Made by a program: the position numbers and the translations under genes. From positions 1-18,837 of the forward strand of contig CAYGPG010000032.1 of assembly GCA_964351905.1 (NCBI GenBank): a stretch of DNA of 18,837 bases. The letters are read 5' to 3'. The notes beneath the pieces are model-generated. The model was given only the letters and a program-made list of their open reading frames with translations. It ran no database searches and was not told the DNA's origin. This document shows positions 1 to 6,489 of the stretch, piece after piece (the stretch's first letter is position 1; every line of letters starts with the position of its first letter). The DNA is from GCA-2708415 sp964351905 (GTDB lineage Bacteria > Pseudomonadota > Alphaproteobacteria > Micavibrionales > Micavibrionaceae).

Positions 1-1
1 G

Positions 2-442
2 AAAGACGGTGGATCACTCGTCACTCTGACCTATTACGGCGCAGAACAGGTCATGCCGCATTACAATGTCATGGGCGTTGCAAAGGCGCCATTGCAAGCG
101 TCTGTAAAAGACATCCCAAACGACGTTGGTCCACAAAATATTCGCGTAAACGCCATTTCTGCGGGTCCCATCAAAACATTGGCGGCCTCAGGTATCGGTG
201 ATTTCCGCGCCATTCTAAAATGGAACGAACTCAACGCGCCTCTACGCCGTAACGTCACAATCGAAGATGTTGGCCGTTCAGGCTTGTTCTTGTTGTCTGA
301 CCTCGGCAGCGGCGTCACAGGCGAATGCTTACACGTCGATAGCGGTTATAACACCGTTGGTATGTGCGCCGTTGATACAGCAGGAGAAACGGCAGAATTA
401 TTAGCGTCTATGGCTCCGAAAAAAGAAGAAAAAGCGGCTTAG
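2..442 (+). CDS. fabI: Enoyl-ACP reductase [NADH] FabI, C-terminal part (cut by window edge)
   Basis: This is the C-terminal ~146 residues of the NADH-dependent enoyl-ACP reductase, which makes the last reduction in each round of cytosolic type II fatty acid elongation. The reading frame is open from base 2, so the start lies outside the window. The short-chain dehydrogenase catalytic motif is visible as PHYNVMGVAK: the Tyr codon is at 62 and the Lys seven residues later (Tyr-x6-Lys, as in E. coli FabI Tyr156/Lys163). It is followed by the family signature IRVNAISAGPIKTLAASGI and a C-terminal SGVTGECLHVDSGY. The tail after GMCAVDT is longer than usual and Glu/Lys-rich. aroC is the next conserved gene, an adjacency I know from other Alphaproteobacteria, but a GxxExxY module begins at the base after the stop codon. 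Identification is very secure. Confidence 0.96.
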   Translation, partial: KDGGSLVTLTYYGAEQVMPHYNVMGVAKAPLQASVKDIPNDVGPQNIRVNAISAGPIKTLAASGIGDFRAILKWNELNAPLRRNVTIEDVGRSGLFLLSDLGSGVTGECLHVDSGYNTVGMCAVDTAGETAELLASMAPKKEEKAA

Positions 443-922
443 TTTTACCACAGAGCGCGCAGAGTTTCAGAAGAGTTCACAGAGATTTTATGAGTACTGA
501 AAAATTAAATAATATAACGGGTGAAATTGTTGATAGCTGCATAAAAATCCATAAAAAAATGGGGCCTGGTCTTTATGAGAAAGTTTATGAGGATTGTCTG
601 GCCTACGAATTAGAAAAAAGAAAAATAGATTTTAAAAGACAAAGTCCTATAACTGTTGAATATGAAGCTCTTTTAATACCGAATGCTTTCAAAATTGATT
701 TGTTTGTTATGGATAAAGTTATTGTAGAATTAAAGAGTACAGATAAAATTCATCCTATTCATGAATCACAAATTTTAACTTATATGCGCCTGTCTAATGT
801 TAAAACAGGATTACTTATTAATTTTAATGTACCTCTAATGAAAGAGGGTATAAAACGCTTCAAAATTTAGATAACAAAGAACTCCGTGAACTCTTAATTT
901 CTCTGCGTTCTCTGTGGTAAAA
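443..922. mobile_element. GxxExxY module 1: gene enclosed by imperfect inverted repeats
   Basis: A 480 bp unit in the fabI-aroC joint. The left arm (443-485) and the reverse complement of the right arm (880-922) agree at most positions with a one-base slip. Both begin TTTTACCACAGAG, then share CGCAGAG and, further in, AGAGTTCAC. Within the arm a heptamer recurs: CACAGAG at 449-455, CGCAGAG at 458-464 and CACAGAG at 478-484. The left arm starts at the base after the fabI stop and ends five bases before the enclosed start codon. The right arm ends just before the aroC start region. I know of no named insertion sequence with these ends, and no transposase is present. The mobile nature is inferred from the ends and from the second unit at 12234-12706. 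Confidence 0.7.
490..870 (+). CDS. GxxExxY family protein (PD-(D/E)XK nuclease-like), copy 1
   Basis: A 126-residue protein of the GxxExxY family, which I recall as Pfam PDDEXK_3 and as a member of the PD-(D/E)XK nuclease fold. The naming motif is GLYEKVY, residues 27-33. The nuclease-like core shows Asp70 (KIDLFV), then Glu80-x-Lys82 in VIVELKS, and Gln94 in QILTYM, the order expected for an active site. It ends in the conserved LINFNVPLMKEGIKR block. Length is normal for the family. No cellular role or substrate is established that I know of. It is more AT-rich than fabI and aroC, consistent with transfer. The ATG follows the left inverted repeat closely, and the AGAG of the last CACAGAG unit is the only ribosome-binding-like sequence in front of it. 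Confidence 0.9.
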   Translation: MSTEKLNNITGEIVDSCIKIHKKMGPGLYEKVYEDCLAYELEKRKIDFKRQSPITVEYEALLIPNAFKIDLFVMDKVIVELKSTDKIHPIHESQILTYMRLSNVKTGLLINFNVPLMKEGIKRFKI

Positions 923-935
923 AATGGATATAAAA

Positions 936-2072
936 ATGTCAGGTAATCGTTTCGGCACATTATTTCAGTATCAATCTTTTGGGGAGAGCCATGGGCCTGC
1001 CATTGGCTGTGTTGTCGATGGTGTGCCGCCGCGTATTCCGCTGACCGAGGCGGATATTCAAAAATATCTGGATCGCCGTAAACCAGGGCAGAACAAATTC
1101 ACGACCCAACGAAAAGAACCCGATCAGGTCAAAATTCTATCAGGCGTGTTTGAAGGGCAAACCACAGGCGCACCGATTGGCTTGTTGATTGAAAATGTTG
1201 ATCAAAAGTCAAAAGATTATGGCGATATCAAAGATAAATTTCGCCCCGGCCATGCGGATTATACGTATCATGAAAAATACGGAATTCGCGATTATCGCGG
1301 GGGTGGACGGTCAAGCGCGCGTGAAACCGCGATGCGTGTAGCCGCAGGCGCAATTGCGCGTAAGTTACTTGAACATGAACTAGGTAATTTAAACGACCGT
1401 AGCGAGTTTACGAGCCTGAGGTCTAATCAAAAAAGCCAACCAGAAAACGCGCCAGCGTTTTCAATAAGAGGCGCGGTTGTTCAAGTCGGACCGCATAAAA
1501 TTAATCGTGAGAATTGGAATTGGGACATCGTTGATGATAGCCCGTTCTGGTGCCCCGATGCCGAAGCCGCGCGGGTCTGGGAAGATTACCTCATGACGCA
1601 ACGCAAAAAAGGATCAAGCGCAGGCGCGCTGGTGGAAGTTGTGGCGAGTGGCATTCCCGTCGGGCTCGGCGCACCTGTCTATGATAAATTAGACGCTGAC
1701 CTCGCCAATGCAATGATGAGCATTAACGCGACCAAAGCCGTCGAAATTGGCGCAGGGTTTGAGGCCGTGGAGTGGGGCGGCGAACAAAACGCCGATGAAA
1801 TCACCAAAGACGGTTTTCAATCAAACAATGCAGGTGGTATTTTGGGCGGTATATCCTCTGGCCAAGATATCGTCGTCCGTACCGCGTTTAAACCCACCAG
1901 CTCCATTTTAACGCCCGTCAAAACAATCGACAAACAAGGCAACGAAACAGACATCATAACCAAAGGCCGCCACGACCCTTGCGTCGGCCTACGCGGCACT
2001 CCCGTCTGCGAAGCGATGATGGCCTGCGTCCTCGCAGATCATTGGTTGCGCTACAAAGCGCAATGCTTGTAA
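936..2072 (+). CDS. aroC: Chorismate synthase
   Basis: Chorismate synthase converts EPSP to chorismate with reduced FMN, the last shikimate pathway step. Family signatures are present in order: MSGNRFGTLFQ, FGESHGPAIGC, the RPGHADYTYHEKYGIRDYRGGGRSSARETA region, DADLANAMMSINATKAVEIG, TKDGFQSNNAGGILGGISSG and ITKGRHDPCVGLRGTPVCEAM. I chose the ATG at 936 (MSGN...), where family members normally begin. An in-frame ATG at 924 would add MDIK, and neither has a clear Shine-Dalgarno. At 378 residues it is longer than E. coli AroC (about 360). The excess is an insertion of about 25 residues after EHELG and before IRGAVVQVG, where E. coli has only a short turn. That stretch is hairpin-rich (see 1395-1462). 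sppA begins nine bases after the stop. Confidence 0.96.
   Translation: MSGNRFGTLFQYQSFGESHGPAIGCVVDGVPPRIPLTEADIQKYLDRRKPGQNKFTTQRKEPDQVKILSGVFEGQTTGAPIGLLIENVDQKSKDYGDIKDKFRPGHADYTYHEKYGIRDYRGGGRSSARETAMRVAAGAIARKLLEHELGNLNDRSEFTSLRSNQKSQPENAPAFSIRGAVVQVGPHKINRENWNWDIVDDSPFWCPDAEAARVWEDYLMTQRKKGSSAGALVEVVASGIPVGLGAPVYDKLDADLANAMMSINATKAVEIGAGFEAVEWGGEQNADEITKDGFQSNNAGGILGGISSGQDIVVRTAFKPTSSILTPVKTIDKQGNETDIITKGRHDPCVGLRGTPVCEAMMACVLADHWLRYKAQCL
1395..1462. repeat. Candidate in-frame palindromic insertion inside aroC
   Basis: This stretch encodes most of the extra segment between aroC residues EHELG and IRGAVVQVG, which is absent from E. coli AroC. It opens with GACC at 1395-1398 and GGTC at 1420-1423. 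It closes with a perfect 8-base-pair hairpin, GAAAACGC at 1443-1450 and GCGTTTTC at 1455-1462, with loop GCCA. The encoded peptide is polar (NDRSEF...SNQKSQPENAPAF). The hairpins and the extra residues are seen directly. That they came by insertion of a repeat element is inferred, since no second copy is in this window. Confidence 0.5.
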
Positions 2073-2081
2073 TATAACCCC
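2046..2081 (+). promoter_or_regulatory. Possible leaderless promoter of sppA
   Basis: TAATAT at 2070-2075 lies six bases before the sppA ATG, with TTGCGC at 2046-2051 (18-base spacer) as a weak -35. Transcription would start at or next to the ATG. There is no Shine-Dalgarno before sppA. The -35 is poor, so this is the weakest of the candidates with this geometry. Confidence 0.3.
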
Positions 2082-3944
2082 ATGAAAAATTTCGGATCAT
2101 TATTTTATAAACCTAAGAAAACAAGCACAGAAACGCCCAAACGTTGGAATATATGGGCGATTATAGGTAAGGCGATCAAACGTGCCTGTACCGCCATTGG
2201 TGCGATGGTTTTAATCTCAACAATTATCTCTGTTTTTATATTGGCCAATTTAACCAGTGCGAAGGCGCCGCCATTACCCAAAGAAATGGTTTTGGTTTTT
2301 AAAATTGATGGGGGTGTTACCGAAATTCAAACAAAGCCAAGCTTGTTGGAGCCGTTTCCTTTTGCACAGCCAACAATACGAAATGTGATTAATACATTGG
2401 AACGGGCAAAAGATGATGCGCGTGTTCATGGCTTGATCGTAAATATGCGCGATAGTGGTATGAGCGCAGCCCATATCGAAGAGCTTCGCACTGCTATCAT
2501 AAATTTCAATGAGGCTGGTAAATTTACAAAAATTTATGCGTCATCTTATGATGATGTAATGGGCGGTCTATCGCAATATTATTTTGCGAGCGCCTTTGAT
2601 GAAATATGGATGCAACCTGTGGGAATGCTTTCTATCTCTGGTGCGAGCATGGAGATGCCATTTGCGAAGAGTGCTTTGGAAAAATTAGGTGTGACGCCGC
2701 AATTTTTAAAGCGTGAGCAGTATAAAGGCGCGATGGAAAATTTTACGGCGTCGGAAATGTCTGATGCAAGCCGTGAGATGTGGAGCAGTATTCTTAATGA
2801 CATATCTCAAAACATGATTGAGCAGGTCGCTCAAGATCGAAATATTCCGATTAATATTTTACAAGGATATGTGGATCAAGGCCTTTTAACGGGCAAAGAA
2901 TCCGTGAACGCAAAGCTCATCGATAGGTTGGATTATGCGGATAATATGGTCAGTGAAATCCGTGAGAATATAAAAGGGGATAAAGAGTCCAAAGATTTGC
3001 CTCTGGTTAGTTTAGCGCAATATTCACAGTCAAAAACAACGCAAGCAGCTAAACCTAACGCACAAGGTAATAAGGATGTTGCGTTAATCTACGCCGTTGG
3101 AACAATCGTGGATACGGCAGGTGCACAAGGAAATGCGGGAGCCAATAAAATTGCAGGCGCCATTACAAAAGCACAAGAAAATGAAAATATAAAAGCCATC
3201 GTTCTTCGTGTTGATTCTCCCGGTGGATCACCAACTGCGTCAGAGACAATTCGCCGTGCGTTGGTAAAGGCCAAAGAAAAAGGCAAGAAAGTTGTTGTTT
3301 CTATGGGGCCTGTAGCGGCCTCTGGGGGGTATTGGGTGGCAACGGATGCAGATAAAATTGTCGCAATGTCAACAACAATTACGGGGTCTATTGGTGTTGT
3401 CATGGGAAAGTTCGAAGCAAGTGACCTTTGGGATAAAGTCGGTGTTAATTGGGAAGGTCCACAAGTGGGCGAGAACGCGGATGTGTTTTCCCCACATAAA
3501 CCATTTGATGCCGCAGGTCGTGAACGTTTGAACGTTTTGATTGATGATGTTTATCAAAGCTTTCTGACACGTGTTGCGAAAGGCCGTAACATGAGTATTG
3601 AACAGGCAAGGAGTGTGGCAAGAGGACGCGCATGGACAGGATCACAAGCCTTTGAAAATGGATTGGTTGATTCGCTCGGCGGATTAAATGAAGCATTAAA
3701 TGAAACAGCAAAATTACTTGATCTTCCAAGCCGCGAGAATTTGAACGTTGTTGTAATGCCCAAACAACTCTCACCTATTGAACAGTTTATTGAGATATTC
3801 TCTCCGCAGGTTTCTTTGGGGAATATTTTTGGCCTAAGCGAAGCAAAATTAAAACAAGTGAAGGCTTTTATAACGCAAAGTCAGCTTCATAATAATGCCA
3901 GGAATGCCTCGGTTTATCAGGCAGAATTAGAAATGTTTCGTTAA
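2082..3944 (+). CDS. sppA: Signal peptide peptidase SppA, long (67K) type
   Basis: Membrane-bound serine protease of the ClpP/crotonase-like fold that degrades remnant signal peptides and other membrane-associated peptides on the periplasmic side. The 620-residue length fits the duplicated 67K form. After a basic N-terminus there is one transmembrane segment (about residues 38-57, rich in Ile/Val/Ala). The N-terminal domain carries the catalytic Lys215 in REQYKGAMENF, matching E. coli Lys209. The C-terminal domain has the SPGGSPTASE loop and Ser414 in GPVAASGGYWVAT, matching E. coli Ser409. The spacing between the two agrees with the enzyme, so it is probably active. It begins nine bases after aroC and converges on the HAD gene with a nine-base gap. 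The start has no clear Shine-Dalgarno (see 2046-2081). Confidence 0.95.
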   Translation: MKNFGSLFYKPKKTSTETPKRWNIWAIIGKAIKRACTAIGAMVLISTIISVFILANLTSAKAPPLPKEMVLVFKIDGGVTEIQTKPSLLEPFPFAQPTIRNVINTLERAKDDARVHGLIVNMRDSGMSAAHIEELRTAIINFNEAGKFTKIYASSYDDVMGGLSQYYFASAFDEIWMQPVGMLSISGASMEMPFAKSALEKLGVTPQFLKREQYKGAMENFTASEMSDASREMWSSILNDISQNMIEQVAQDRNIPINILQGYVDQGLLTGKESVNAKLIDRLDYADNMVSEIRENIKGDKESKDLPLVSLAQYSQSKTTQAAKPNAQGNKDVALIYAVGTIVDTAGAQGNAGANKIAGAITKAQENENIKAIVLRVDSPGGSPTASETIRRALVKAKEKGKKVVVSMGPVAASGGYWVATDADKIVAMSTTITGSIGVVMGKFEASDLWDKVGVNWEGPQVGENADVFSPHKPFDAAGRERLNVLIDDVYQSFLTRVAKGRNMSIEQARSVARGRAWTGSQAFENGLVDSLGGLNEALNETAKLLDLPSRENLNVVVMPKQLSPIEQFIEIFSPQVSLGNIFGLSEAKLKQVKAFITQSQLHNNARNASVYQAELEMFR

Positions 3945-3977
3945 GAAAACGAGCTAATCCTTTTCTTCTGGCTCGTT
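3941..3977 (-). terminator. Possible terminator at the end of the minus-strand HAD gene
   Basis: AACGAGC at 3948-3954 and GCTCGTT at 3971-3977 form a perfect 7-base-pair stem with a 16-base loop. Read on the minus strand, it is followed by TTTTCTT. It overlaps the last codons of the HAD gene and lies at the convergent junction with sppA. The loop is long and the T-run is broken, so this is only moderate evidence. Confidence 0.35.
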
Positions 3978-4652
3978 AAATAAATCATAAATATTGGTGT
4001 AAAAATCTGCATAAGAAAGAATGATGTGCTCTGCATTTATATTATTTTTGAGCAGTGCCATGGCTGCATTAATCCCGTAAGAAAAGGGAATAATTTTACA
4101 GGTCGATAATTTATCGGCCTCTATCACAGCAGTCATGTCGGTATGACGATCTCCAATAAACCAAACAACTTGTCCTGCGGTTGGTGGGTTTTTTAAAAGG
4201 CGCAACGCTCTTAAAATCGCATCAGGATGTGGTTTAGATTTTTGAATATCCTCCCTAAATAATTCTACCTCAAAATAATCGGCTAAATCAAAGCTTTCTA
4301 AAATATCATGACCATAACCTTTACCAAGGCCATTACTGGCGATTGCCATGGGAATATTGTGGCGTTTAAAAAGATTCAATAACAGATAAATACCGGGGCA
4401 GGGCTGTACAATTTGGTCAACCTCCCGACGTCTTAATTTATGAAGAACACGATGCACCAAAAGGCCACGGGGCTTCGCCGGATTATTTGAAAAGTCTGTG
4501 ATTTTCTTTTTACGCTTAAACAACGACGTAATTTTATAAAGAAGATTATCAATTGCCTCTAATATCCCCAACATCACAGGGTTCACATGACGCACGGTCG
4601 TGCCATCCATATCAAAAATCACATAATCGGGTTTGGTTAAAGTTGTTACCAT
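3954..4652 (-). CDS. HAD superfamily phosphatase
   Basis: A 232-residue haloacid-dehalogenase-type hydrolase, probably a small-molecule phosphatase of the phosphoglycolate phosphatase/beta-phosphoglucomutase group. Motif I is FDMDGTT with nucleophile Asp14 and Asp16. Motif II is Ser106 in AIASNGLG. Motif III is Lys140 in KSKPHPDA. Motif IV is GDRHTD with Asp168 and Asp172. A mostly helical cap lies between motifs I and II and includes a very basic stretch (KRKKK, residues 46-50). The substrate cannot be told from sequence. Its ATG directly follows the stop of the small gene at 4653-4892 (TAAATG), so translational coupling with the two upstream genes is likely. It is the last gene of the minus-strand group downstream of dxs. 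Confidence 0.85.
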   Translation of the reverse strand: MVTTLTKPDYVIFDMDGTTVRHVNPVMLGILEAIDNLLYKITSLFKRKKKITDFSNNPAKPRGLLVHRVLHKLRRREVDQIVQPCPGIYLLLNLFKRHNIPMAIASNGLGKGYGHDILESFDLADYFEVELFREDIQKSKPHPDAILRALRLLKNPPTAGQVVWFIGDRHTDMTAVIEADKLSTCKIIPFSYGINAAMALLKNNINAEHIILSYADFYTNIYDLFNEPEEKD

Positions 4653-4892
4653 TTAACTATCTTGGATTTCTTTTAAAAATTTATCAACGGATTTTGCCTG
4701 TATTGCCAAACAGCGCACAAGCTCCGCCACCACCGCGCTTCGCATACCGTGTTTGTGGGCGTTGGCGGCACTGGCGGCTTTGCCCTCGTTGGTTTTGGGG
4801 CCTGTGGAATGTTTCCATGCTTTACGTTCGCGCATGATGTCGGCCTGCCTTTTGCGCTTTTCTGGTGTCCAAGCCTTTGAATTACCAGCCAT
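4653..4892 (-). CDS. Small conserved hypothetical protein (STGPKTNEGKAASAANAHKHGMRS type)
   Basis: A 79-residue, strongly basic protein. The central stretch STGPKTNEGKAASAANAHKHG resembles small proteins I recall from other Proteobacteria (pattern TGPxTxEGKxxSxxNAxKHGxRS). No function is known to me. The start is set at ATG 4892 (MAGNSKAW): AGGA stands nine bases upstream, and the N-terminus then matches the expected MAGNSK beginning. The frame stays open farther upstream to 5078, but there it only shadows the preceding gene. ATG at 4901 is an alternative. The start overlaps the end of the upstream gene by 11 bases, and HAD follows directly, so the three form a coupled unit. Basic charge hints at nucleic acid binding, which is inference only. 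Confidence 0.75.
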   Translation of the reverse strand: MAGNSKAWTPEKRKRQADIMRERKAWKHSTGPKTNEGKAASAANAHKHGMRSAVVAELVRCLAIQAKSVDKFLKEIQDS

Positions 4893-5352
4893 AATCATCA
4901 TTCCTAGTTCGTTTGTTATTTTTTTGTTTTTCGCGGGCTTGCAACTTTTCTTGCTCCGCCGCGCGGGTGCGGGCGTGGTGCAAGGCCTCCACGGTGACGC
5001 GGCACTGCTTTTGCGCCTTGAGCGCCAAATCCAGAACCTCTTCCTCGACATAATTGGAAATGGGTGCGCCTTTGTCATCCACGCCGCTCATGGCCTTGAG
5101 GGTGAGGCGATGGAACAGGGCATCCAACACTTGGGATTGCGTGAACATCATGCCCGCGCCCTCGTGATCATTGCGAAAAGAAGATTGCAACACGTCGAGC
5201 ATATCGACGGCGGTCAGCTCCTTCGAAAATTGCTTGGCAATCGCCGCCATCCCCTGCGCCGCAAGGGGCGTATTGGCATGCACCAAATCAGGCGCGGTGT
5301 CGGTGGTTAGCGGGGCGGGGGAAGAATTTGGGAGTGTGTCATCATAAGTCAT
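4882..5352 (-). CDS. Conserved hypothetical protein, helical (LALKAQKQCRVTVEAL type)
   Basis: A 156-residue soluble protein of unknown function. The N-terminal 30 residues are low-complexity (Pro/Thr/Ala). The middle holds VLDALFHRLTLKAM, and residues ~105-125 hold LDLALKAQKQCRVTVEAL, followed by a basic Lys/Arg/Gln-rich tail. I recall similar proteins (LD.lF..L...A...lALKAQ.QCR.TleAL) beside the small TGPKT protein in other Proteobacteria, sometimes near prophage or mobile DNA. That is memory, not a search. The ATG at 5352 has no Shine-Dalgarno but lies six bases after a good -10 (see 5353-5387). It overlaps the next gene by 11 bases. The role is unknown. Confidence 0.75.
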   Translation of the reverse strand: MTYDDTLPNSSPAPLTTDTAPDLVHANTPLAAQGMAAIAKQFSKELTAVDMLDVLQSSFRNDHEGAGMMFTQSQVLDALFHRLTLKAMSGVDDKGAPISNYVEEEVLDLALKAQKQCRVTVEALHHARTRAAEQEKLQAREKQKNNKRTRNDDYGW

Positions 5353-5387
5353 AAAGACAATATAGGATTAAATACCTATTTTGTCAA
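5353..5387 (-). promoter_or_regulatory. Sigma-70-type promoter with leaderless geometry for the 5352 gene
   Basis: On the minus strand, TTGACA (5387-5382), a 17-base spacer and TATATT (5364-5359) make a near-consensus promoter. Exactly six bases separate the -10 from the ATG at 5352, so the predicted first transcribed base is the A of the start codon. The promoter overlaps the last codons of the AT-rich upstream gene, so the three small downstream genes can be expressed apart from dxs. Confidence 0.6.
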
Positions 5388-6489
5388 GCTTTCTATACTC
5401 TAAAATTGACTCTATAACACTTTTAAAGTTTTTAGTTATTCCATAAAACTCTTGTTCGTTATCATCTTTTTTAATAACAATTATTGGTTTGCTATGAACT
5501 TGAGCATAAACATTATAATAGGAATTTTCTGCGTATTCCTCTTTAGACCATAGATTTGCGATCTGTATTTCTGAAGTTTGCTTAAAATTTTTCAAGAACT
5601 CTTTATCCATAGTATGTGTTTCATTTTCTGTGATTGCTAAAACCTCCCAGATAAAACTCTCTCTATCAGAGCTTTCTTTTTCTAGGTCAATATTCACAAC
5701 TTCGCATAGTACGTATAGGTTGGTGTCGTAAAAAAGACGATACCTTACGTATGCAGAAGGCATAAAAACTTTTGTAGGTGACGTAAACCTTATTTCATTC
5801 AATATGATTTCGTAATTATCTAACTTTTGATAACGTCCATTTTTGAAAGTGCATACTTCATAAAAACCACCATAAAAATTAGTAGTATTTTCTTCACTAA
5901 AAAGATCGCTACTAATTAAACTGCTTAAGTAAAAATATATTTCAGCATTAGATGGGAGAGAATTTGAGGCGGCAATTATAGACTTCTTTGCTATTTTAAT
6001 AATCTGTTTAAAGTGAGGTGCGCCGCTTCCTATAACTAAATCATTATCGTTAGGTTGATCTTCTGAGATAGGAGCGTCAGGCTCCCATTTATAAGCAAAG
6101 CTTTTATTGTTTGTTTTATATAAGATTAGACAACTAACGTCTAAGTTACTTTCAGCATATGTTTTTATTATTTCACTGTTAGAGAAAAAGTAATTTAAAG
6201 TTTCATTATTAATATGTTTATCAGAGCAAAACAAAACAAACTCTTTGATAAGGTTTTTTGCAAAAAGTACACTTCCACACCATCCAATTACAACTTTATT
6301 ATTAATAATGTGAATTTTTTGTTTAAGTCCACTTACGCACACTTTATTTTCGCGGTGTTCATTATGGCGAATATTTTCTGTTGTTTTAAAAAAAGGTGTA
6401 GGATTTTTATTTTCAACTGCTCCTGTAATTAGGAGGTCTCCAAATAAAACGTACTCATCGTTTATTTTTCTAGCAAAGACAAGTGTCAT
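5368..6489 (-). CDS. Unknown protein, AT-rich; possible Ntn-hydrolase/proteasome-like N-terminal domain
   Basis: A 373-residue protein I do not recognise. It is much more AT-rich than dxs and richer in Asn, Lys, Ile and Phe, which suggests recent transfer. There is no signal peptide or membrane segment. The N-terminus MTLVFARKINDEYVLFGDLL, then KIHIINNKVVIGWCGSVLFA, and later NDLVIGSGAPHFKQII, have the order and spacing I associate with proteasome-beta/HslV-like Ntn hydrolases: Thr after Met, an Asp in the first turn, a strand pair with GxxGS, and a GSG loop. The similarity is weak. The C-terminal ~150 residues match nothing I know. The ATG overlaps the dxs stop as ATGA (6486-6489), so it is probably translated by coupling to dxs. 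A toxin, defence or phage-derived role is possible but unproven. Confidence 0.7.
   Translation of the reverse strand: MTLVFARKINDEYVLFGDLLITGAVENKNPTPFFKTTENIRHNEHRENKVCVSGLKQKIHIINNKVVIGWCGSVLFAKNLIKEFVLFCSDKHINNETLNYFFSNSEIIKTYAESNLDVSCLILYKTNNKSFAYKWEPDAPISEDQPNDNDLVIGSGAPHFKQIIKIAKKSIIAASNSLPSNAEIYFYLSSLISSDLFSEENTTNFYGGFYEVCTFKNGRYQKLDNYEIILNEIRFTSPTKVFMPSAYVRYRLFYDTNLYVLCEVVNIDLEKESSDRESFIWEVLAITENETHTMDKEFLKNFKQTSEIQIANLWSKEEYAENSYYNVYAQVHSKPIIVIKKDDNEQEFYGITKNFKSVIESILEYRKLDKIGI

Noticed and set aside
443..922. Reading the GxxExxY unit as a toxin-antitoxin pair or a CRISPR-like array
   Set aside because: Only one gene is present, there is no partner ORF, and the repeats are two inverted arms, not regularly spaced direct repeats with spacers.
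3089..3403. 104-residue minus-strand ORF inside sppA, and other antisense frames there
   Set aside because: It overlaps the strongly conserved catalytic serine region of sppA and has no start signal or known motif.
4893..5078. N-terminal extension of the small TGPKT protein
   Set aside because: This part only shadows the 4882-5352 gene in another frame; the expected MAGNSK start with an AGGA site is at 4892.
4753..5310. 185-residue plus-strand ORF opposite the two small hypothetical genes
   Set aside because: The minus-strand genes have coupled starts and stops, a promoter and recognisable conserved segments. The plus-strand frame spans both and has no start signal.
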